Origin: Bacteroidaceae bacterium
GTDB taxonomy: Bacteria > Bacteroidota > Bacteroidia > Bacteroidales > Bacteroidaceae
DNA: 37,342 nucleotides
NCBI GenBank assembly: GCA_017516265.1
Contig: JAFXDL010000078.1
Location: 1 to 37,342 of the forward strand
Direction of reading: 5' to 3'
Part shown: piece by piece, positions 31,721-37,342 of the stretch
How the letters are laid out: every line of letters starts with the position of its first letter
Numbering within the stretch: the stretch's first letter is position 1
Notes under the pieces: generated by a model
The model's input: the letters and a program-made list of their open reading frames with translations, nothing else
Told to the model about the DNA's origin: nothing
The model's database searches: none
Made by a program: the position numbers and the translations under genes

Positions 31721-33055
31721 ATGAAACTTAACATTGCTAAGGCCGAACAGTTCCTCCAGGCAGGGGCTGTGGCCGCTTATGAACCCCAAGTGAAAGCAGC
31801 TATGGAGACCTTGGAAAAAGGTACAGGCGCAGGTAATGATTTTCTCGGATGGTTGCACTTGCCCTCCAGCATCACGGCAGAGCACTTGGCCGACCTGAAA
31901 GCTACGGCACAGGTGTTGCGCGAGAATTGCGAGGTTGTCATCGTAGCCGGTATCGGTGGTAGCTACCTCGGTGCACGTGCCGTTATCGAAGCTCTCTCAA
32001 ACACTTTCGAGTGGCTGAAGGAGAAGAAGGAGAACCCCGTCATCATCTATGCCGGAAACAACATCGGTGAGGACTACTTGGCTGAGTTGACCGAGTTCTT
32101 GAAGGACAAGAAGTTCGGTGTCATCAACATTTCCAAGTCGGGTACTACTACCGAGACAGCCCTTGCCTTCCGCCTGTTGAAGAAGCAGTGCGAAGACCAG
32201 CGTGGCAAGGAGATGGCCCGCAAGGTCATCGTTGCCGTGACCGATGCCAAGAAGGGTGCTGCCCGTGTTACTGCAGACAAGGAGGGTTACAAGTCGTTTA
32301 TCATCCCCGACAATGTGGGCGGACGCTTCAGTGTGCTCACTCCCGTAGGTCTGCTTCCCATCGCTGTAGCCGGATACGACATTGAGCAACTCGTACAGGG
32401 TGCACGCGACATGGAGGCTGAGACGGCAGAGGGTGTACCCTTCATGGAGAATCCGTCGGCCGTGTATGCCGCAGTGCGTAACCTCCTCTATGCCGATGGC
32501 AAGAAGATAGAGATACTGGTGAACTACCAGCCCAAGTTGCACTACATGATGGAGTGGTGGAAGCAACTCTATGGCGAGAGCGAGGGTAAGGACGGAAAGG
32601 GTATCTTCCCCGCTTCGGTTGATTTCAGCACCGACCTCCACTCCATGGGACAATGGATTCAGGAGGGCGAGCGCAGCATCTTCGAGACGGTCATCTCGGT
32701 AGAGAAGGCCAACAAGACCCTGACAGTGCCCAGCGACGAAGAGAACCTCGACGGACTGAACTTCTTGGCAGGCAAGCGTGTGGATGAGGTGAACAAGATG
32801 GCCGAGCTGGGTACCCAGTTGGCCCACGTGGATGGTGGAGTGCCCAACCTGCGCATCACTGTTCCCCAGTTGGATGAATACAACATCGGCCAGCTCATCT
32901 ACTTCTTCGAGAAGGCTTGTGGCATCAGTGGCTATCTGTTGGGTGTGAACCCCTTCAACCAGCCGGGTGTGGAGGCTTACAAGAAGAATATGTTTGCCCT
33001 CCTCGGCAAACCCGGATACGAGGAAGAGACAAAGGCCATTCAGGCGAAGCTCTGA
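31721..33055 (+). CDS. pgi: Glucose-6-phosphate isomerase
   Basis: Pgi interconverts glucose-6-phosphate and fructose-6-phosphate in glycolysis and gluconeogenesis. The 444-aa length fits the short Gram-positive/Bacteroidetes type rather than the 549-aa enterobacterial form. Landmarks are [20 protein letters not shown] near 69, [19 protein letters not shown] near 137, [19 protein letters not shown] near 200, and [18 protein letters not shown] near 296. The C-terminal motif [20 protein letters not shown] is intact. The start follows a repeat doublet. A tandem repeat begins immediately after the stop. Confidence 0.95.
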   Translation: MKLNIAKAEQFLQAGAVAAYEPQVKAAMETLEKGTGAGNDFLGWLHLPSSITAEHLADLKATAQVLRENCEVVIVAGIGGSYLGARAVIEALSNTFEWLKEKKENPVIIYAGNNIGEDYLAELTEFLKDKKFGVINISKSGTTTETALAFRLLKKQCEDQRGKEMARKVIVAVTDAKKGAARVTADKEGYKSFIIPDNVGGRFSVLTPVGLLPIAVAGYDIEQLVQGARDMEAETAEGVPFMENPSAVYAAVRNLLYADGKKIEILVNYQPKLHYMMEWWKQLYGESEGKDGKGIFPASVDFSTDLHSMGQWIQEGERSIFETVISVEKANKTLTVPSDEENLDGLNFLAGKRVDEVNKMAELGTQLAHVDGGVPNLRITVPQLDEYNIGQLIYFFEKACGISGYLLGVNPFNQPGVEAYKKNMFALLGKPGYEEETKAIQAKL

Positions 33056-33056
33056 T

Positions 33057-33108
33057 GCATTGATACGTTCGACGTTGAGGCATTGATACGTTCGACGTTG
33101 ATGCATTG
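33057..33108. repeat. Tandem 23-bp repeat after pgi
   Basis: The 23-bp unit GCATTGATACGTTCGACGTT(GAG/GAT) is present at 33057-33079 and 33080-33102, then a partial unit. Its inverse, CAACGTCGAACG with ATCAA, is the unit found at 17696-17746. Confidence 0.8.
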
Positions 33109-33133
33109 GTAGATGTCCTGAATTTCCCCATTT

Positions 33134-33205
33134 GAGGCACGGATTACGCGGATTACACGGATGAAGAGAATGAAATCCAATAAAATTCGCGTAATTTGTG
33201 CCTAA
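33134..33205. repeat. Degenerate GGATTACGCGGATTACACGG-family hairpin, copy C
   Basis: The left arm is intact (33134-33162). The right arm (33185-33205, ATTCGCGTAATTTGTGCCTAA) is shorter and diverged. It lies between pgi and the patatin gene. Confidence 0.75.
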
Positions 33206-33209
33206 CTTT

Positions 33210-33256
33210 TAGGGAGAGCGAGGGAACAAAAAGTTTCGTGGCTCGTTTTCTCCCTA
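33210..33256 (+). promoter_or_regulatory. Leader hairpin before the patatin gene
   Basis: TAGGGAGA-GCGAG (33210-33222) pairs with CTCG-TTTTCTCCCTA (33242-33256) across a 19-nt loop. It ends 23 bp before ATG 33280 and could act as an attenuator or protect the 5' end. A near-consensus -7 box TAACTTTT lies at 33203-33210. Confidence 0.4.
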
Positions 33257-33279
33257 GATATAAAAAGTATAAAAAAAAG

Positions 33280-35316
33280 ATGCGAAAAGTAATTCTCTGT
33301 TTGTTGGCTCTTCTGTCGTTCCATTTCCTCTATGCAGAAGAGGGACGCAAGAAGGTGGCCGTAGTGTTGAGTGGCGGAGGAGCCAAAGGAGTGGCTCATG
33401 TGCGGGCCTTGAAGGTGATCGAAGAGGCCGGCATCCCTGTGGACTATGTGGTGGGCACCAGTATGGGTGCCATTGTGGGCGGACTCTATTCCATAGGGTT
33501 CACCACCTTCCAGCTGGACTCCATCGTGCGGTGTCAGGACTGGAAACACCTGTTGTCCGATGCTACAGACCGTGCGGACAAGTCCCTGCTCAGTCGCGAG
33601 CAATCAGAGAAGTACGTGGTGTCAGTCCCCTTCGACAAGCAACCCAAGGAGGCTCTGGTGGGTGGAGTCATCAAGGGACGGAATATTGGCATCCTCTTTT
33701 CGCAACTGACCGAGGGGTATCATGATTCCATCGATTTCAACACCTTGCCCATCCCCTTTGCCTGTGTGGCCTATAATCTGGTGGATGGTACCGAAGTGGA
33801 TTTCCATAGCGGAGTGTTGGCCGAAGCCATCCGTGCCAGTATGTCCATACCCGGAGCCTTCACTCCTGTGCGTAAGGGGGATATGATGCTCGTCGATGGG
33901 GGTATGGCAAACAACTATCCTGTGGATGTGGCCCGACGTATGGGGGCCGACTATGTCATCGGAGTGGATGTGCAGGACACCTTGCGGAGTGCTGACAATC
34001 TGACTACCTTGCCTAATGTCGTAGGGCAGATTGTGAACCTGATGGTGGAGAACAAGTATGACGAGAATGTGGAGGAGAGCGATGTGTATATCAAAGTGGA
34101 CGTGAGCGGATATTCATCGACCAGTTTCACGGCAGAGGCCATAGACACCCTGTTGGTGCGTGGTGAACAGGCAGCCCGCAAGCAATGGCAGGAGTTGCTC
34201 ACGCTGAAGCGGGAGAAACTGGAATTGCCCGTCGGGTTCACTCCTGTCCGGAGGCCGGAGCGGATACTCTCGCCCAATCTGGACAGCATCCCCGTGATAG
34301 CCAGTCTGATGCCGGAGGAGAAGAAGACCGACAACCGTTTGAGCCTGGGTGTGGGCTTTGATAGTGAGAAGCTGGCTTCGCTCATCCTGAACTCCCACTT
34401 CACATTGACGGATGCCCGTCGTTCGCTGGTCGATTTCACCTTGCGACTGGGGACCACAGGGTATGGCCAGTTGGACTATGCCTTCAACCTCGACAAGCAA
34501 CGTGCCTGGCAGGCGGTGCTCTCCTATCAGTTCAGCTACAACGATGTGGACCTCTACAACCGGGGAAGTCGGGTGAGCAGTTACACCTTCTACCAGCACA
34601 TGGGGCGTGCGGTGTTCCAACGGAACTGGCAGGACATCCGATGTGTTCTGGGAGTGGAGTTTGACAAGTACCACTACAACGACATACTCGTTCAGCCCGA
34701 TTATGTCCCCCAGGCAGGAAGCCCCGAGAATGAATACTTCTTCTCCTATAGCTACAACATGTTTTTCGAGAACTTCGACAAGCGCTCCTATCCTACGCGC
34801 GGCATGAAGTGGACGGCAGGCATCAATCTCTACACCTCCGACTTCTGGCGCTACAAGGGCGAGTCTGCCATCCCCGTGGTGAACTATTCGTGGGAGATGG
34901 CTTTCTCCACCGGTAGCCGGTTCACCGTGTTGCCATCGTTGTATGGTCGGCTGGTGTGGAAATCCCATGTGCCATACGCCCTCTACAATGGCATCGGAGG
35001 ACTCGTGGGAGGCCGTTACAAAGAGCAGCAGATGCCCCTCGTGGGTGTCAGCTATATGGAGTTGGCCCGCCCCATGACCGCTATTGCGGCCCTAAAATTG
35101 CGCCAGCGCATAGCCAGCAACCACTATGCCACCTTCACTTCCAACTTTGCCTTCTCTTCCATGAAGATAAAGGACCTTCTGCGCGAGGACAAAATCTTCG
35201 GATGTGGCCTCACCTATGGATACAACAGTGTCATCGGACCCATGGAAGCCTCCGTCTATTGGAGCGACCGCACACAGAAGGTCGGATTCCTGGTCAACTT
35301 TGGATATAATTTCTGA
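33280..35316 (+). CDS. Patatin-like phospholipase fused to an outer-membrane beta-barrel
   Basis: The start is set at ATG 33280 (678 aa), since MRKVILCLLALLSFHFLYAE is a signal peptide that the longer frame from 33196 would bury. The patatin domain (about 22-290) has oxyanion loop GGGAKG (32-37), nucleophile S61 in GTSMG and Asp206 in VDGGMANNYP. A linker follows, then from about 355 an Omp85/BamA-like barrel with repeated aromatic strands ending in FLVNFGYNF, the expected C-terminal Phe. It resembles PlpD-type secreted lipases and Bacteroidetes patatin-barrel proteins. Likely an outer-membrane phospholipase. It is 18 bp ahead of the HAD gene. Confidence 0.9.
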   Translation: MRKVILCLLALLSFHFLYAEEGRKKVAVVLSGGGAKGVAHVRALKVIEEAGIPVDYVVGTSMGAIVGGLYSIGFTTFQLDSIVRCQDWKHLLSDATDRADKSLLSREQSEKYVVSVPFDKQPKEALVGGVIKGRNIGILFSQLTEGYHDSIDFNTLPIPFACVAYNLVDGTEVDFHSGVLAEAIRASMSIPGAFTPVRKGDMMLVDGGMANNYPVDVARRMGADYVIGVDVQDTLRSADNLTTLPNVVGQIVNLMVENKYDENVEESDVYIKVDVSGYSSTSFTAEAIDTLLVRGEQAARKQWQELLTLKREKLELPVGFTPVRRPERILSPNLDSIPVIASLMPEEKKTDNRLSLGVGFDSEKLASLILNSHFTLTDARRSLVDFTLRLGTTGYGQLDYAFNLDKQRAWQAVLSYQFSYNDVDLYNRGSRVSSYTFYQHMGRAVFQRNWQDIRCVLGVEFDKYHYNDILVQPDYVPQAGSPENEYFFSYSYNMFFENFDKRSYPTRGMKWTAGINLYTSDFWRYKGESAIPVVNYSWEMAFSTGSRFTVLPSLYGRLVWKSHVPYALYNGIGGLVGGRYKEQQMPLVGVSYMELARPMTAIAALKLRQRIASNHYATFTSNFAFSSMKIKDLLREDKIFGCGLTYGYNSVIGPMEASVYWSDRTQKVGFLVNFGYNF

Positions 35317-35334
35317 AAAAAGGAACAAAACGAA

Positions 35335-36027
35335 ATGAAACTGAAAGCAATCTTTTTTGACATGGACGGTGTACTCTTCAACTCCATGCCCTACCATGCC
35401 GAAGCGTGGCATCAAGTGATGAAGAAATATGGAATGAACCTCAGTCGCGAAGAGGCTTATATGCACGAAGGGCGCACGGGTGCAGGCACCATCAATATCG
35501 TCAGCATGCGCGACCGTGGCCACGAGGCCACTCCCGCCGAGATAGAGGAAATCTATGCCGAGAAGAGCCGTCTGTTCAACCTCAACCCGCCAGCCCTGCC
35601 CATGCCCGGTGCTTGGGAACTGCTCCAGCAGGTGAAGGATGCCGGGCTGATGCGTGTGATTGTCACCGGTAGCGGGCAACTCTCATTGCTCGATCGGCTG
35701 AACCACCATTTCCCCAGCATGTTCACCCGTGAACGGATGGTGACCGCCTTCGACGTGAAGTATGGCAAGCCCAACCCCGAGCCTTACCTGATGGCTCTGC
35801 TGAAGGCCGGAGTGTCTGCCGACGAGGCTATCGTCATCGAGAATGCGCCCCTCGGAGTACGTGCAGCTAAGGCCGCAGGACTCTATACCATAGCGGTAAA
35901 CACCGGTCCTCTGCCCGAAAACGCCCTGCTCGACGAAGGGGCTGACCGTCTCTACCCCTCCATGATGGCCCTGGCAGAAGGATGGAGGGAGTGGAGTGAA
36001 GAACGAAGAATGAAGAACGAAGAGTGA
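35335..36027 (+). CDS. HAD-superfamily phosphatase, beta-phosphoglucomutase-like
   Basis: The 230-aa protein has HAD motif I DMDGVLFNS (D9 nucleophile, D11 acid), an alpha-helical cap, motif II VIVTGSGQ near 106, motif III Lys in KYGKPNPEPYL near 143, and motif IV IVIENAPLGVRAAKAAG near 166. This fits the DhaK/beta-PGM-like subfamily acting on sugar phosphates; the exact substrate is unknown. Ribosome-binding site AAAAAGGAAC precedes ATG 35335. The final dozen residues (EWSEERRMKNEE) are translated from a GAAGAACGAAGAATGAAG microrepeat and look like an acquired tail. Confidence 0.88.
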   Translation: MKLKAIFFDMDGVLFNSMPYHAEAWHQVMKKYGMNLSREEAYMHEGRTGAGTINIVSMRDRGHEATPAEIEEIYAEKSRLFNLNPPALPMPGAWELLQQVKDAGLMRVIVTGSGQLSLLDRLNHHFPSMFTRERMVTAFDVKYGKPNPEPYLMALLKAGVSADEAIVIENAPLGVRAAKAAGLYTIAVNTGPLPENALLDEGADRLYPSMMALAEGWREWSEERRMKNEE

Positions 36028-36060
36028 GTTTAGGAGGGAGATTCTTTAGGAGGGATTTTC

Positions 36061-36123
36061 AGGAGTGTAGGAGTGTAGAAGTGACGCTTCGCTTAGGAGT
36101 GTAGACGATAGTACTGCTTGCAT
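36061..36123. repeat. 63-nt dispersed repeat, second copy
   Basis: AGGAGTGTAGGAGTGTAGAA, then GTGACGCTTCGCTTAGG and on to CTGCTTGCAT. It differs from 25222-25284 at four positions. Confidence 0.85.
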
Positions 36124-36142
36124 ATTCGCTTGCTTTCGCCCT

Positions 36143-36221
36143 CTGTAGGGGCATCCCTTGTGGATGCCCGATGATTGATGTGGCACGTTTCATTGGGTAC
36201 CCACAAGGGGCACCCCTACAG
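36143..36221. repeat. 79-bp inverted-repeat (MITE-like) element
   Basis: The 27-bp arms CTGTAGGGGCATCCCTTGTG... (36143-36169) and its inverse (36195-36221) match at 22 of 27 positions around a 25-nt centre. The size and shape resemble a very small MITE or REP-type element. Confidence 0.75.
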
Positions 36222-36285
36222 CTCACGTTCACAGATCCTTCGGTGCCCTCAGGATGACAGAGACCGCATGAACATTGGACCAACT

Positions 36286-36358
36286 CCCTAACTCGCTAAA
36301 TACTAACTCACTAAATACTAACTCACTAACTCACCAACTCCCTAACTCACCAACTCAC
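36286..36358. repeat. CTAACTCAC/CTAAATA tandem tract before ykvA-type gene
   Basis: About eight units of CTAACTCAC, CTAAATA and CAACTCC lie immediately upstream of the start codon at 36364, replacing any usual ribosome-binding site or spacer. Confidence 0.75.
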
Positions 36359-36363
36359 TTAAA

Positions 36364-36756
36364 ATGGACATAATCAAGAAATTCCAACAATCGTCATGGG
36401 CCCGGAAAGGAGCCTCCATGGCCAAGGACTCGGGCAAGATGATGCTCTTGCTCAGCAAACTGGGTGCGTATATGAAAAAAGGTGGGGTCGCCTCCATCAA
36501 GGACGACCTCACCACGTTGTACGGTTATGTGCGCGACATTGCCAGTGCCCGTTACCGCGACTACAACTCCAGTAGCCTGGCACTGATAGTTGCCGCACTG
36601 GCCTATCTCGTCTCCCCCTTTGACTTTGTGGCCGACTTCATCCCCTTCGGTTTGGTGGACGATGTGGCCATCATCAGCTGGGCACTCAATCGCTTGGGCG
36701 ACGAACTCCTCCGCTATCGCCAATGGCGCGAGGGAACAAAGGAGGAGGGAGAGTAA
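36364..36756 (+). CDS. YkvA/DUF1232 family protein
   Basis: The 130-aa protein has the DUF1232 core LIVAALAYLVSPFDFVADFI with PFGLVDDVAIISWALNRLG (about 77-117), a short paired hydrophobic segment characteristic of the family. The N-terminal half is amphipathic and charged, with no signal peptide, suggesting a small membrane-associated protein. The function of the family is unknown. The leader is a tandem repeat with no visible ribosome-binding site. Its stop codon at 36754-36756 directly abuts the stop of the convergent antitoxin gene. Confidence 0.85.
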   Translation: MDIIKKFQQSSWARKGASMAKDSGKMMLLLSKLGAYMKKGGVASIKDDLTTLYGYVRDIASARYRDYNSSSLALIVAALAYLVSPFDFVADFIPFGLVDDVAIISWALNRLGDELLRYRQWREGTKEEGE

Positions 36757-37083
36757 TTAGCACAAGGCCACTTTTCCCACTCCGCTTACCTCCAGTGTGG
36801 CGGTAATGTTCATTGCTCTGAACACCCGCATCATGGAGGTGATGGTCACATTCTTGCCTCTTTCCAAACGGGAAATCTGTGCTTTCTGCACTCCGATTCT
36901 CTTCCCAAGCTGCTCTTGCGTCAAGTTGTTGGCTTTTCTTGCCTGCTTGATAGCCTCGCCTATGTGGTAGGCTTGAAGTTCCTCTTTCAAATCGGCCTCA
37001 TACTTGTCCCGCTCGGGGGTTCCAATCTTGCCGATAGCTTCATCTTTAATTTCGTCAAGGGTGTAAGTTCTCATCTTTGCCAT
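36757..37083 (-). CDS. HigA-like antitoxin with XRE helix-turn-helix
   Basis: The 108-aa protein has an N-terminal extension (about 1-45) and a Cro/C1-type helix-turn-helix (about 46-95: ARKANNLTQEQLGKRIGVQK, AQISRLERGKN). It follows the toxin gene by 9 bp on the same strand, the toxin-first order of HigBA systems. It should bind and neutralise the toxin and repress the operon. An alternative start is the second Met (MRTYTLDE). The promoter lies beyond the window. Confidence 0.88.
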   Translation of the reverse strand: MAKMRTYTLDEIKDEAIGKIGTPERDKYEADLKEELQAYHIGEAIKQARKANNLTQEQLGKRIGVQKAQISRLERGKNVTITSMMRVFRAMNITATLEVSGVGKVALC

Positions 37084-37092
37084 ATCATTATA

Positions 37093-37342
37093 TTATTTAG
37101 TTTCAAAATACTGTTTCCTTATCTCTTCCGCTTTCGCTATTTCCTTGCTTGGCACTTTCCAAACCTTCTTGATTATTCCGTGGGTAGCCACTACCAAAGT
37201 ATCTTCCTCTGTGTCCCAAAAGGCAAACAACCGATATTGGATGCCATTGTACAGAGTCCTGAACTCCCAAATATCCGTACCTTCCAATTTCTTGAAAAGG
37301 TCGTTATTGATAACTCCACCCTCTACTTTGTCGATATTGTAA
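37093..37342 (-). CDS. RelE/HigB-like (Gp49-type) toxin, 5' end outside the window
   Basis: The frame runs open to the window edge; an in-frame TTG at 37287 is not needed as a start because the coding pattern continues upstream (GGVINNDLFKKLEGTDIWEF). The visible 82 codons match the RelE/HigB fold: KKLEGTDIWEFRT, then YNGIQYRLFAFWD, VVATHGIIKK and VPSKEIAKAEEIRKQY. Toxins of this family cut mRNA on the ribosome. The Arg in YRLF and the KK in GIIKKVWK are the usual active-site region. The antitoxin gene is 9 bp downstream. Confidence 0.87.
   Translation of the reverse strand, partial: YNIDKVEGGVINNDLFKKLEGTDIWEFRTLYNGIQYRLFAFWDTEEDTLVVATHGIIKKVWKVPSKEIAKAEEIRKQYFETK

Larger units (their letters stand above)
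36028..36363. other. 336-bp repeat-filled gap between the HAD and YkvA genes
   Basis: It contains a TTTAGGAGGGA pair (36030-36057), the 63-nt repeat shared with 25222-25284 (36061-36123), a 79-bp inverted-repeat element (36143-36221), a GATCCTTCGGTGCCCTCAGG-type segment (36234-36253) and a tandem CTAACTCAC/CTAAATA tract (36286-36358). No gene is supported. Confidence 0.7.

Noticed and set aside
33196..33279. Upstream start for the patatin gene
   Set aside because: The added residues come from repeat DNA and the leader hairpin and would mask the signal peptide.
36286..36360. CRISPR-like array of short repeats
   Set aside because: Units are only 7-9 bp with no unique spacers of 30 bp or so, and no cas genes are near.

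Overview
The window looks like chromosomal DNA from a Bacteroidales gut bacterium, Bacteroides- or Phocaeicola-like. The evidence is Bacteroidetes-type promoters (TAnnTTTG, often with TTG about 20 bp upstream), weak Shine-Dalgarno sites, a BACON-domain lipoprotein, a C10 (streptopain-like) protease with a C-terminal sorting-like tail, lipoproteins with acidic residues after the lipidated Cys, and an ArgF' enzyme of the Bacteroides succinylornithine type. The genus is inferred; I could not run a search.

Layout. 1-285: the tail of a winged-helix protein and a 26-codon remnant of a second gene, apparently an AlbA_2/RecG-like family start. 324-3662: a large DUF4450-like surface lipoprotein carrying two repeat-derived segments in frame. 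3776-4743 (minus): a Kdo/WaaP-like kinase and a small winged-helix-like protein. 5115-11502: a run trpB2, proB, two-domain SGNH esterase, proA, argF', covering proline and arginine synthesis plus tryptophan synthase beta. 11651-13162 (minus): DUF4301, diverging from a RelA-type (p)ppGpp synthetase (13380-15617) whose HD hydrolase domain is degenerate. 15722-17005: an AAA/DUF4143 ATPase. 17751-18498 (minus): a zeta-toxin-like kinase with a 60-codon partner.

18711-24291 is an AT-rich accessory segment. It holds a promoter, about 320 nt of strongly structured RNA ending in an intrinsic terminator, a BACON lipoprotein, a C10 protease, a small lipoprotein, a beta-barrel protein, and a decayed DNA/RNA endonuclease gene. 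24415-28385 (minus): LolD, TcdA and a Kef-type cation/proton antiporter with a UspA-like tail. 28683-33055: lysS, gpsA and pgi. 33280-36756: a patatin/beta-barrel protein, a HAD phosphatase and a YkvA (DUF1232) protein. 36757-37342 (minus): a HigBA-like toxin-antitoxin pair cut by the window end.

The most striking property is the load of small dispersed repeats. There are GC-rich hairpin doublets bounded by short GAC/GTC inverted termini in three intergenic gaps and, in frame, inside the DUF4450 gene. There are three copies of a long hairpin built on GGATTACGCGGATTACACGG, a 63-nt repeat present twice, and many short slippage-like tracts. Some of these supply the last codons or stop codon of neighbouring genes. 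The best candidate for an undescribed system is the structured RNA plus the BACON/C10 protease/small lipoprotein/beta-barrel cluster.
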